Part shown: in pieces, positions 43,670 through 55,800 of the stretch
How the letters are laid out: each line of letters begins with the position of its first letter
Numbering within the stretch: position 1 is the first letter of the stretch
NCBI GenBank assembly: GCA_013215465.1
Contig: JABSOW010000004.1
Location: 186,001 to 250,000, forward strand
Reading direction: 5' to 3'
From: Colwellia sp.
GTDB lineage: Bacteria; Pseudomonadota; Gammaproteobacteria; Enterobacterales; Alteromonadaceae
Length of the DNA stretch: 64,000 nt
The notes under the pieces: generated by a model
What the model was told of the DNA's origin: nothing
Seen by the model: the letters and a program-made list of their open reading frames with translations, nothing else
The model's database searches: none
Translations under genes and position numbers: made by a program

Positions 43670-46600
43670 TATTTAGTTCACCTTGATAATTATTTTGATT
43701 AAAAAGTTTATGATCATCTGCTTTAAACTGATTATAAGGCAGAGATGGTGGATACTGCTCAATCGACTTTTTATTAAAGTTATCTTCTTCTTGAATATTT
43801 TTTTGTTCGATATTGCTTTTTTCGGTAAAATCAATAAACTTTGGTGGCGTAGAACGGCCAACACTCACATCTCTGCTTTTACGATTAACTTCTTTAAAAT
43901 TAGGCTCGCTAAGACTACCCGTAAGCTCAAAATTAAATTCTGAAACAACTTGAGAAGTGATCACTTGATCAATTGCTACGCCAGCTAAAAAAACGACTGG
44001 ATTAAGGGTCGCGATCCAAGCTAAAACGGGCAAACTTGCGGTTAGGTTTGGTTTATACGACATTTTATAATCAAGGGCATTGGTAACAAAACTAGTATTG
44101 CCTTTAATATATAAATTACCTGCGGTGCCATCCATACGGGTATTATCCGTGTATAACACCCCGTCCTCTATATGATAATCGCCTTTAATGTCTTTATAAA
44201 ACATACCATCGCTAAAAATATCGCGAAAATCTAAGGTTAACTTTCTCACAATAGACTGCAAGCTTAACACAGAAAAAATACGTGCTTTATCGCTAACATC
44301 CGCTAAATAACCATCATCAATGCTGGCATTAAGTTCACCATTAAGATGGATAAAACTAAAGTCATGTGGACCACCTTGCCAATTAAGATCAACATTTAAT
44401 TTACCACCGCTATCACGAATAATGGAGCCATAACCTAATTGCTCTAACTCGTATTCAATATCTTTTAACGCCAACTCCCCAGTAATGCTAGTAATTGATA
44501 TCTGGTCATTTTTCTGCCATTGCCCCGACAAGCTAAATTGAGCTTGTTCACGTTTGCCATTAAAATGCTCAATTTCAATAATATCTTGCCCGCTGCGCGA
44601 TATAGATAAATTAACTTCTCCTAAATTTAATTCATCAATTTGACAACGGTCACAATGTAAATTAATTTTTGGCATATTATCAAAGACACCGTCATCCGAT
44701 AATGACGAAGTAATAGTCCCTTGCGACTCTGCTGCTATTTCATTATCAATTTTAGTAGTTAAATGAATAAAGTCGGCATTAATATCAACTCCCTGCTCTA
44801 ACCAATTTGGATAAAATTTAATTTGACTGCGCGTCTCTTTCGCATTGAGTTGTAAAAGCCACCAATCTGTTTTATCTAATAAGTTAAAAGAAACATTGTT
44901 TAAGGTTTGCCCTAAAAGATCTAATTTAGCGATAGTTCCTCGAATACGTTCAGGTGTTGAAAACAAAGTAGTTGCATTTTCCACATCCACTTTGGCACTT
45001 TTAGGCTCAGCAACGCTAGCAACCGTATCAATAATATCGCTAATCAACGGCTGCCAATCGGTAAAATCTACTTGGGCGAGTTTAGTGGTAATATGAAAGC
45101 CATCCATAGGCAATAGCATTTGTTCATTACCTAATACTATATGAGCACGAGAAAAATGACTTGTATCATGTGCTAATACGCCAAAAAAGCTCAATTGATC
45201 GCCGTAAAATGCGTTAAAAATCGATTGCTCTAACTGCCCAGCGACGGAAATTTTTAACGGTACTTTGATTTGCGCTGCTTTATTGTATGGCTGTGGCAGC
45301 TTCAACGCTATTTTTTGTAAGTTTGAGTCAATAGTAAGTTGATATGAAAAACCGCCATTGTGATGTTGATACAGTGATAAATCACCTTGAAACTGTAATT
45401 GACCATCAAAATATTTTTTCAAATTCGGTGAGATATGTTGTTGCCAAGCATTGGCCTGCCAATCAGCCGTTATGGCAATATTAGTATCGTAATAATCAGC
45501 TTTATCTAGCCCTTTTATCGCTAATTTCAACGGCAAGTTTTGCCAGTTTAGTGTTACATTTTTAGTTGATAATTTTTCATTTTCAAAACTAAGCTGGCCC
45601 TGTACTTGACTAAAATTCATCCGCGGCGTTTGCAAAGCAATGTTATTATCAATAAAGTTAATTACACCACTGGCGAGTACTTGCTCTGTTGCGTTCAACG
45701 GTAAGTTTAAATGAAATTCGCCATTAATATCGCCACTCACTTGTAATTGCTCTAACACAGTACCGACACTTTCTTTTAATGGGCTTTGAGCCATTAAGTT
45801 GGTAACTATACTGGCCGGAGATGACTTAATTAATGTATCTAACAGCAGTATTTGTTCATTGGCTAAATCATCAATAGTCGCTTGCACGCCAGTTATATCA
45901 AGCCCGACTAAACTTCCTGAACGGCCAGTAATGAACATACTGTTATTGGTGAAATTCAAATTTGCTGAAAAAGATGTTATTGCCGGCCACTGCGCATCAA
46001 ATTCAAAAATAGCATCTGCTAATTCAGCATCGACAACAAAAACACCCTCGTTATCGTTAAAAGGAAAGCTAGCCAAAGGTCCATTTAATAATACTTGTGC
46101 TTGCGTTATTTTTCCGTCAATTAAGCCATTATTAAGGTAATCGACTAAATTACGGCTCATCGAGGTTAATGGGTAATAATGCCCGATATTACTGATATCT
46201 AGCTCGGTAACATTCGCTAATAATGACAGTCTAGTATCGGTGTTTTTAAATGATTCTATAGCTAAATCAGCGGTTAAATTCAGCTCACTAGAGTTGACCG
46301 CTATATCATTAACCTGCAATTGCCAACCTTGCTCAACAAAAGACAAGTCAACAGTAGCGTTAAGTGATTGGTAAGGAATTGGGGCAATAAAATGTTGTCT
46401 AAAGTCTAATGCACCTGCTGTTGCCGCTAATTCAAGGTGTAAGTTTTGTTGACTATAACTTAACTGCCCTGAAAGATTCATTATGCCTGGAATACCTTGG
46501 CTATATTGGGTTGAGGTATTCGTAAAGTTCGCCAGTGCTTTTATTTCACCTGCTGTTTTTTTGAAATATATTTCACTTGCTTGACCACGAATAGCTAATT

Positions 46601-47732
46601 CAGACAGTAGCTCACGCATCTCTTGAGTATTAATAAATAGCGGTGATACCTGGCTAATTAACGCGAGGTCAAAAGCAGATAAATAAATTGAAAAATCATC
46701 TGCTGTTTTATTCATTTGTACAATATATTCTTGTTTTTCTTGTTGGTTAAATTGCAATAAAAGTGGCGTACTATAAAGCTTAAAACTTGCTGGTTGCTTG
46801 CCTTTAACGATCAATAATTGTCCCGCACTTAGTGCTAAATTATGCGCTTTACCTTCGGTTTGCCAACTAATATTATTTTCATGTAAAGAGAACTGTAAGC
46901 GTTCGATACCACCCGCTTTTACGTTTAACCAAGTAGAGAAGCCAATATCAGCTTTAGTGTTATCATTATCAAGTACTAAAACACTATCAAGCCAAGGAGT
47001 AATATCAAGGTGATTAGCTTCAATATAGATTAAGCCTTGTAACTCATCTACCGACGAACCGCTAATATCTATTTGTAAAATAAGGTTATTACTGCTTAGC
47101 TCATTAACAATAATGTTACCTTGCGCTTGATGCCTGGTGCCCTTATTTAGCCAATGTAAGTTATTAATATGAAAACTACGCTCAAGCGACTCATTACGGA
47201 TTGAGATTTGACTATTTCGTAAGGAAAAACGATTAATTCGATTTAAAAAAATATCTGTTAGTTGCTGGAAAGCATCAGTTTTTTTATTTTTTGTTGTGAT
47301 AGATTTTTTTGTTTTTTCCTGAGTATTGTTGTTGATATTCTGCGAATCCCACGTACTTTGATCAACATTGACTATCGCGCCCTCTAAGATCAAATTACTT
47401 GAAATCAATTGCTGAGCCGTAATAGTTGCCCAAAAATCGACCTGGATCTCTAGATGCTCAATATAGATATGGGCATCTTTAGTATCAATTAAGCTCACTT
47501 GATTGGCAATCAACGTTGGGCCAGAGCCTCGCCAACTCAGCCCTAAACCGCCAATAACAATATTGGTTTGATTATTATTGTTTATATAGTTTTGAAAGTC
47601 TTGACGATAATGTTCAACATAAGGTAGTAACAAACGGAACGCGCTAATTAGCACCGCCAAACAGACCAGCATAATAGCGAGTATTTTATAAAGACGGTTT
47701 AACCAACGATTAGAGACGCTTGCAATTGACAT
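43662..47732 (-). CDS. yhdP: AsmA-like envelope protein YhdP
   Basis: 1356 aa; N-terminal TM; located between rng and nitrilase/tldD; C-terminal AsmA-like region. Confidence 0.92.
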   Translation of the reverse strand: MSIASVSNRWLNRLYKILAIMLVCLAVLISAFRLLLPYVEHYRQDFQNYINNNNQTNIVIGGLGLSWRGSGPTLIANQVSLIDTKDAHIYIEHLEIQVDFWATITAQQLISSNLILEGAIVNVDQSTWDSQNINNNTQEKTKKSITTKNKKTDAFQQLTDIFLNRINRFSLRNSQISIRNESLERSFHINNLHWLNKGTRHQAQGNIIVNELSSNNLILQIDISGSSVDELQGLIYIEANHLDITPWLDSVLVLDNDNTKADIGFSTWLNVKAGGIERLQFSLHENNISWQTEGKAHNLALSAGQLLIVKGKQPASFKLYSTPLLLQFNQQEKQEYIVQMNKTADDFSIYLSAFDLALISQVSPLFINTQEMRELLSELAIRGQASEIYFKKTAGEIKALANFTNTSTQYSQGIPGIMNLSGQLSYSQQNLHLELAATAGALDFRQHFIAPIPYQSLNATVDLSFVEQGWQLQVNDIAVNSSELNLTADLAIESFKNTDTRLSLLANVTELDISNIGHYYPLTSMSRNLVDYLNNGLIDGKITQAQVLLNGPLASFPFNDNEGVFVVDAELADAIFEFDAQWPAITSFSANLNFTNNSMFITGRSGSLVGLDITGVQATIDDLANEQILLLDTLIKSSPASIVTNLMAQSPLKESVGTVLEQLQVSGDINGEFHLNLPLNATEQVLASGVINFIDNNIALQTPRMNFSQVQGQLSFENEKLSTKNVTLNWQNLPLKLAIKGLDKADYYDTNIAITADWQANAWQQHISPNLKKYFDGQLQFQGDLSLYQHHNGGFSYQLTIDSNLQKIALKLPQPYNKAAQIKVPLKISVAGQLEQSIFNAFYGDQLSFFGVLAHDTSHFSRAHIVLGNEQMLLPMDGFHITTKLAQVDFTDWQPLISDIIDTVASVAEPKSAKVDVENATTLFSTPERIRGTIAKLDLLGQTLNNVSFNLLDKTDWWLLQLNAKETRSQIKFYPNWLEQGVDINADFIHLTTKIDNEIAAESQGTITSSLSDDGVFDNMPKINLHCDRCQIDELNLGEVNLSISRSGQDIIEIEHFNGKREQAQFSLSGQWQKNDQISITSITGELALKDIEYELEQLGYGSIIRDSGGKLNVDLNWQGGPHDFSFIHLNGELNASIDDGYLADVSDKARIFSVLSLQSIVRKLTLDFRDIFSDGMFYKDIKGDYHIEDGVLYTDNTRMDGTAGNLYIKGNTSFVTNALDYKMSYKPNLTASLPVLAWIATLNPVVFLAGVAIDQVITSQVVSEFNFELTGSLSEPNFKEVNRKSRDVSVGRSTPPKFIDFTEKSNIEQKNIQEEDNFNKKSIEQYPPSLPYNQFKADDHKLFNQNNYQGELNNG

Positions 47733-47868
47733 TAAGATACGCTTATTTTTTTAAGGGAGCGACCATTAATCAAAACATGCGCCTTGATCATAAATCGCTC
47801 AAGCGTGCTGGAACAGATATTTTGAAGTATCATGAGTATAAAACTTTCCTAAAACATGTGGCTTTTGA

Positions 47869-49326
47869 CTACATCATCACTACATCAAACTGTTCTTGAG
47901 AATACATGGTTTCTGTTTTTACCTTTATTGATTTACCAATAAACACCTCAACCTCAGCAAGGCTATGAAATTCATCATTAACAAGAAAATCACTAACCAA
48001 AGAGGAAGCATAAACAATAAATTTATCCGCCTCGTGAGCACGGTTCACTCGTACAATCTCACGTAATATTTCAAAACAAACAGTTTCTACCGTCTTTAGA
48101 TTACCACGGCCAGTACAAATAGGGCATTCATCACATAAGACATGCTCTAAACTTTCACGAGTGCGCTTACGGGTCATTTCCACTAAGCCAAGTGAAGAAA
48201 AGCCTTGCACACTAAATTTAACATTGTCTTTAGACATCGCCATTTCTAAACTACTTAACACTCGGCGTTTATGATCGTCATTATGCATGTCAATAAAATC
48301 GACAATAATAATCCCGCCTAAATTTCTTAACCTTAGCTGCCTAGCAATCGCTTGAGTTGCTTCTATATTGGTACTGAAAATAGTATCTTCAAGATTGCGA
48401 TGACCAACAAAAGCGCCAGTATTAATATCAATTGTAGTCATTGCTTCGGTTTGATCAATAATTAAATAACCGCCTGACTTTAATTCAATTTTACGATGCA
48501 AGGCGCGTTGTATTTCAACTTCAACTGAAAACAAATCAAAAATAGGCCGTTCACCTGGATAATATTCCATTACCTTTGTTAGTTCAGGTACAAATTCTTT
48601 GGCAAAAATCACTAATTGATCATAGGTGAGTTTAGAGTCAATGCGAATACGTTCAAAATCAACCCCAACAAAATCCCGTAGTACCCGCAAAGATAATGAT
48701 AAGTCTTGATATAACGGCATATCGACCTGTTTACGTTGTTTACGTTCTTGTACTTTTTTCCAAACACGGCGGAGAAACTCTGCATCGTGTTTAAGTTCTT
48801 GTTCACCTGCACCTTCACCAGCAGTACGAACAATAAAACCCTGTTGCTCATCACAATAAGGACTAACAATATCTTTTAAACGCTTGCGTTCTTTTACATC
48901 TTCAATGCGCTGAGAAATTCCAGCATGGCTAGCATGTGGCATTAACACCAAATAACGAGAGGCAATAGTAATATCTGTGGTTAAACGCGCACCTTTTGAA
49001 CCAAGTGGATCCTTCACCACTTGTACCATTATATGTTGACCTTCATGAACTAACGCTCGAATATCAGGAACTTGCTGGGTTTCTTCTTTCAAAATAAGTT
49101 TCGAATTAATGTCTGATGCATGGAGAAAGGCGGCTTTATCTAAACCAATATCAATAAAAGCTGCTTGCATACCCGGTAAAACTCGAATCACTTTGCCTAA
49201 ATAGATATTGCCGACAATGCCACGTTTCGCTTCACGCTCAATATGAACTTCTTGCAAAGAGCCATGCTCAATTAAAGCGACCCGAGTTTCACTGGGAGTT
49301 ACATTGATTAATAGTTCACTGCTCAT
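47869..49326 (-). CDS. rng: Ribonuclease G
   Basis: MSSELLINVTPSETRVALIEHGSLQEVHIER; GGIIIVDFIDM; CPICTGRG. Confidence 0.96.
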   Translation of the reverse strand: MSSELLINVTPSETRVALIEHGSLQEVHIEREAKRGIVGNIYLGKVIRVLPGMQAAFIDIGLDKAAFLHASDINSKLILKEETQQVPDIRALVHEGQHIMVQVVKDPLGSKGARLTTDITIASRYLVLMPHASHAGISQRIEDVKERKRLKDIVSPYCDEQQGFIVRTAGEGAGEQELKHDAEFLRRVWKKVQERKQRKQVDMPLYQDLSLSLRVLRDFVGVDFERIRIDSKLTYDQLVIFAKEFVPELTKVMEYYPGERPIFDLFSVEVEIQRALHRKIELKSGGYLIIDQTEAMTTIDINTGAFVGHRNLEDTIFSTNIEATQAIARQLRLRNLGGIIIVDFIDMHNDDHKRRVLSSLEMAMSKDNVKFSVQGFSSLGLVEMTRKRTRESLEHVLCDECPICTGRGNLKTVETVCFEILREIVRVNRAHEADKFIVYASSLVSDFLVNDEFHSLAEVEVFIGKSIKVKTETMYSQEQFDVVMM

Positions 49327-49379
49327 ATTGCTTTTGATCCTTGCTATTTTTGCTAGCGTAATTGGTATTTCGGTACTAT

Positions 49380-49997
49380 TTAACTATTATCTTGAATAGT
49401 AGTTGGTAAGCCTGATTTAGCTAATAACTGTGCTGTTTCATATAAAGGCAAACCAACTACAGCAGAATAACTACCGTTAATGGTAGTGACAAATTGGCCA
49501 GCTATTCCTTGAATGGCATATGACCCAGCTTTATCACAGGGCTCACCTGTTTGCCAATAACGTTTAATTTCACTTATTGTTAACGCTTTAAACCAAACTT
49601 GCGTCTCAATTACTTTACTACATACCTTAGTAACACCTATAGCATCACAACTGGCGACAGCAATAGCGGTTAACACTTGATGTTGGTTATTTTCAAGGCG
49701 TAATAATGTTTCAATGCATTCCGCTTCATTTGCTGGTTTACCTAATATAGTGCCATCAATAACCACACACGTATCTGCGCCTAATACTAACGATTTTTTT
49801 TGTTGCTCATCCGCTAAAGTATAAAAAATAGCGAGCGATTTTTCTTGAGCTAGTCGCAATACATACTCTTTAGGGCTTTCATGATCACATACTGACTCAT
49901 CAATGTCTGCCACTAACGTGTTAAATTGATACCCTAATTGTCCTAAAAGTTTTTTTCGCCTAGGTGACTGCGAAGCAAGAATAAGTTGTTTCATCAT
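49380..49997 (-). CDS. maf: Maf-family nucleotide pyrophosphatase
   Basis: [33 protein letters not shown]. Confidence 0.95.
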   Translation of the reverse strand: MMKQLILASQSPRRKKLLGQLGYQFNTLVADIDESVCDHESPKEYVLRLAQEKSLAIFYTLADEQQKKSLVLGADTCVVIDGTILGKPANEAECIETLLRLENNQHQVLTAIAVASCDAIGVTKVCSKVIETQVWFKALTISEIKRYWQTGEPCDKAGSYAIQGIAGQFVTTINGSYSAVVGLPLYETAQLLAKSGLPTTIQDNS

Positions 49998-50012
49998 TTA
50001 TATATTCACGGC

Positions 50013-50492
50013 TTATTTAATAGAAAAATTTCGGCGCACTTTGCGCAATAAATAGAACACCCAGGGCCATAATATAATGGTTGTTATAACCGGATATAAG
50101 TAACTGGTCAGAAAAACCACATCGATTAAAAAGCGTTGTAACCAAAAAACAACTAAATGATACAAAGCCGCTAATACACCAGTGATCAGTGCTTGTTGCC
50201 AAATAGAAAAATTACGTATTTTTTGATGATTTACAACAATAATATAGATTGATATTGCCATGGCGGTAGCGTGAACCCCCAAAACAGATCCTAACAGCAC
50301 ATCCAGTAAAAAACCCATGACCCATGCAGTGATAATATTCACCCTACCTGGTAATGCCATACACCAATATATTAAAACAATAAGCACCCAGTCTGGACGA
50401 AAAACATCAACGCTTAATGGCATTGGCATTATGCTTGCCATTAACGCAATCAATAACGTGAAAAGAATAATAACACCGTTATAAGCAAACAT
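50013..50492 (-). CDS. mreD: Rod shape-determining protein MreD
   Basis: 159 aa TM protein; RPDWVLIVLIYWCMALPGRVNI; follows mreC. Confidence 0.93.
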   Translation of the reverse strand: MFAYNGVIILFTLLIALMASIMPMPLSVDVFRPDWVLIVLIYWCMALPGRVNIITAWVMGFLLDVLLGSVLGVHATAMAISIYIIVVNHQKIRNFSIWQQALITGVLAALYHLVVFWLQRFLIDVVFLTSYLYPVITTIILWPWVFYLLRKVRRNFSIK

Positions 50493-51391
50493 TAATTAGC
50501 AGCCTTTGCTTGAACTTTCACACTGGTTGATAAGTTTTTCACCCTAGTTTTAGGCGCGAAAATATTTTGCGGTTCTTTTTCTGATAATAATAATAAATAT
50601 CGTAATCGATCAATTTTCGCCACTGGTGTACTAAATACTCGAACAAATTCTCTCGACTCATCGTCACTAACAAAGGAAACTTTAGCAACAGGGTATCCTT
50701 CTGGATATTTACCACCTAAGCCGGAAGTAACCAATAAATCACCTGTTTTTATATCGGCACTTTGTGGGACAAAATTATGAATTAATCGATCTATTTTTCC
50801 GCTGCCTGAGGCGAGTAACCTTAAGCCATTACGCTGAACTCTCACTGGCACAGCATGCGAGATATCAGTAATGAGTATCACCCGAGAACTCGTTTGTCCT
50901 ATATGCAATATTTGCCCAACAATACCTAGCGCATCAAGTACCGGCTGTCCTTCATAAACACCATCGCCAGCACCACGGTTAATCACTATTTGATGGCTGT
51001 ATGGGTCACTATCTACCGATATAACCTCTGCCACCATCTTCTTTATTTCACTGCGCAAAGGCGAAGCAAGTAAAGAGCGTAACCGTTCATTTTCTTGCTT
51101 TAATATATCAAGTTGCATCGCTTGTTCGTGAAAACCAAGTTCATTTAAACGATATTGTTGATTTTCAGTCATTAACTGTTCACGAGTAGTAATATTTGTC
51201 GATGCCCATGTCATCAACTGTTTTGGGGTATTAGCCAAATATTGCAATGGACTGACTAGTGATTGCAAATAACCACGTACAGATTCAAAACTGGCCATTT
51301 TATGATCGAAAAAAATCAATAAGGCAGAACAAAACAGCACCAAGACAAGTCGGTGCTGCGGGGATGGACCATGTTTAAAAATTGGGTTCAT
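50492..51391 (-). CDS. mreC: Rod shape-determining protein MreC
   Basis: 299 aa; VISVDSDPYSHQIVINRGAGDGVYEGQPVLD. Confidence 0.95.
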   Translation of the reverse strand: MNPIFKHGPSPQHRLVLVLFCSALLIFFDHKMASFESVRGYLQSLVSPLQYLANTPKQLMTWASTNITTREQLMTENQQYRLNELGFHEQAMQLDILKQENERLRSLLASPLRSEIKKMVAEVISVDSDPYSHQIVINRGAGDGVYEGQPVLDALGIVGQILHIGQTSSRVILITDISHAVPVRVQRNGLRLLASGSGKIDRLIHNFVPQSADIKTGDLLVTSGLGGKYPEGYPVAKVSFVSDDESREFVRVFSTPVAKIDRLRYLLLLSEKEPQNIFAPKTRVKNLSTSVKVQAKAAN

Positions 51392-51462
51392 ATAAAACCA
51401 GTTACAAGCTTCTTATTGTAAGTTCTATCTATCTCAACTCTTTTTAATAAATTGGTAGTTTC

Positions 51463-51550
51463 TTCACAGGAATTTATTCCAAGAACAAGGCAAAAGCACG
51501 GAGTTGACGTTAGTCAATAAGTACTTTTAACGCCGTTATTGGATTAAATA
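51463..51550. repeat. Intergenic element partly shared with 23652-23811
   Basis: Shared blocks TTC(C)AAGAACAAGGC and ACG(A/C)CGTTATTGGA. Confidence 0.5.
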
Positions 51551-51570
51551 ACAAAGAAGAAATATCAATT

Positions 51571-52710
<1,140 letters not shown>

Positions 52711-52876
52711 TTAAAGCCAATTCTATTGTGTCGGTTCTTTTTAATGAATAAAAGTTCAGAATAAACAATTACCAGTGGCGAGTTGAATAGTTTTGAAAAC
52801 AATTCACTAAGCGTGTGGTATTTTCTGCACTTTTATTACTCGTAACTTTGCTTGCTCATATATTGCTTGCTCGTAA

Positions 52877-55800
52877 CTAATGTACTTCTCTCTGATAAAT
52901 AATTCTGTCATTACCACGAAATAGTCCAAAAGTAGCGGTGCTCGTTGGGTTTTCATTAAACTCTTTTGCATTAACACCATTCCAACTCCAGTCGTACTGC
53001 AACCAAGCAGGCACAGTATAGATGATTTTCACTTTTCCTTGATTACCAGCACCTGTTGCATTCAAATATAAGGCATTTATTTCACCATCACTAAACATTC
53101 CTGTTGCAGGTGAGCCATCATAACCATTAGGAGCAAGACTAATGCTTAATAAAGTTAAGCCATTTTTATTGTAGTTTGTACAGTTATCTAAAGTATTAGT
53201 AATGAAATTACTACCATCGTAATATTGAACAGCCATGGGCACAGGTAAATCACTAGTTTCAGGGCCGAATGCATTTTTAACAGCCCATCGGCCAAAGCGA
53301 AGGTTCACGCCTGTTGGTGAAACTAAATCTGATGAAGGACTTACATTTAAAGCAACACTAGCATTAACGCTATCGGAGTCTTGAATTTTATCAATAATAA
53401 TATTGTAATCTACCTGAAAAGGCTTAACCATTGAGTTTGAATTTTTTGTATACGTAAAAGTGTCATCTTCATCAAAGGTATATTTTAATACCCCTGCCGA
53501 GTCTTTTTCCAAACCACCCACATTAGGAGAAGCTGAAACAACCATTTTGCTAGCATCATCAGCACCGTCAATAGTGGAATCTATAAGCGGAAAGGTACGA
53601 TCAATATTAGTTGCGACTAATTTTTGATAGCCTATTTCTGTATAGTTTTTAGTTGTTATTCCTGATTTGTTTTTTGCAGTGATCAATAATTTAGGGGGAT
53701 TTAAGTAGGTAAATGGTTGCCCGATATAAGTAAAGTCTGATGTACCTGTAGTGCACGTATCAGCAAAAGCATTACTGGTGATGTCCACATCAAAGTGATC
53801 TGGAATAAAGCGACCAACCGTACTATAACTAGCTGAGTTTATCGGGTTACCCAAATAATTAGTATCTTGAGCCGCAAGGTTTATAATACCAACTTCGCTA
53901 TACTTACCATTAAAATTAACGGTAGTTTGATTAGCGTCTGCCCATGTTGTCGTTACAAGGTTTGTAGCACCAACATCAACACTTCCTATGGTCAATGTAC
54001 CTGTATTGGTAATTGGCTCTTTTTGTTGAACAGATAATTGCAATACGCTATTCGACTGAGGTGAATAATTAGGAGTAGGATCACCATTTTGACATTGTGC
54101 TATGATGTTTATCGGGAAGTTTTCTCCTGCGACTTGGGTTATAACACCATCACTATCTGTAGATGTTAATGCAGTAGAAACAACTAATTTTGTCGGATAA
54201 AACTCTTTACTTAATGTCGCTGAATTAACTCCTGATGAAACCAGCTCTGAAACTGAAAAACTAAGCTCGCCAGCATCATGGTACTGTATAGCAAGAGTCG
54301 CCTCACCATCACCATTAAAAGTTACCGACCTAGTTTGACTCACTCCTGTTGCTAACATATTAGTGATACCCAACGTTGGTACTTTTGTACCCGTACTAGG
54401 ATTTTGGTAATTAAAGACAAAATTCAGTGATTGGCTCCCAGTAAAAGCAGGGGCACAACTAACACCATTATCACTTAATTTAACCGCTCTTATTAACAAT
54501 AATTTTGTTAAATCACAAGATTCAACATCATTAGCACCATTAATTTCAAGTACAAAACCAGCCTCAACAAAATTTAGATCACAACTTGAACCACCACTAG
54601 TATTTACACAAACCAAGGCGTTACCAGGTGTGATTGTTGGGTTAGTCACTGATAAGGTTAGCGTTTCAACTATGATATGATTAACGTTAACCGTAGTAGA
54701 GCCAGTAAAAGTTGGCGAGCTAATCGTCGCACCATCTGCTTGAAAATCTAAGTTTACCGGCTCAGTACTCAAGGTTAAACAATCACTCGTGGCACAGGCC
54801 TCAATAGTTACTGACTCTCCTTCACAGGTTAGCCCTTGGCCATTATGAGTTATTTTAAAATGATCTATTTGTGAGGGGCCGACACAATCTCCAAATTTTA
54901 CCTTACCGCTGAGAGCACCGTGTTTTAAAATTTCATAACTAGAAGTGCGAGACGCGGAATAAGTACGGATGTCATTTGCAATAGATATTTCAAAAAAGTC
55001 GCCACCACCACGTTCAAAAAATATCGCTGTTATGTCGAAGACAGAGTCTTGATTTAAGGTAAAAGATCCTCCTGTATTTGAATTGGCGGTTGGGGTTTCA
55101 AACCTTAATTCATTACTACCACCGCTAGTTGAGCCGCCAAACTTATTGAATAAAACAGTGTCACCAGACAGCGTATCCATGATAAAACTAAAACCGTCAT
55201 CACTTTCAACATAAATGGTGTAATCGCCTGCAGGTAAACTGAGCGTACCTGATGCATGCACTAAAAAATCTTCACCACTTACACCAGTACTGGGGTAAGG
55301 TAGTGTGCCTGAAAAGTCGTGATCAGAGCCACCAAAATCTATGCGGTCAACTGTACTTGAACCACTGGCAACAACATTATATGTACCACCATTTATTAAA
55401 CCAAACACAGGCGAACCTGCAGCAAGCCACGCATCATAAATGGTTAGTGCTTCCGTTGTAGTGTTTATTTGAGAGTTACTACCACCACCGCCAATTCTAA
55501 TACCCACGGCATATAGTGTACCGGCTTCACAGTTATTATCACACCTTACCTCATCACGAGAGCTACCATCATAATTATTGTCAGCTAATTCATTTTGGTA
55601 AATGGTATCTATATGACGACTAGAAAGCCTAACCTTGTAAATTTTGAATTCATCTAACTTACCCTCAAAACCTTGCTCATCTGAAAAATCACCACCAAAT
55701 GCATCTTGTTCTTGGCCAATAACAATTGCGTTACTCTTAGGTACGTATAAAACGCCGCTATCAACACCGTCATTACAGCCTTGCTCTTTGCCATCAACAA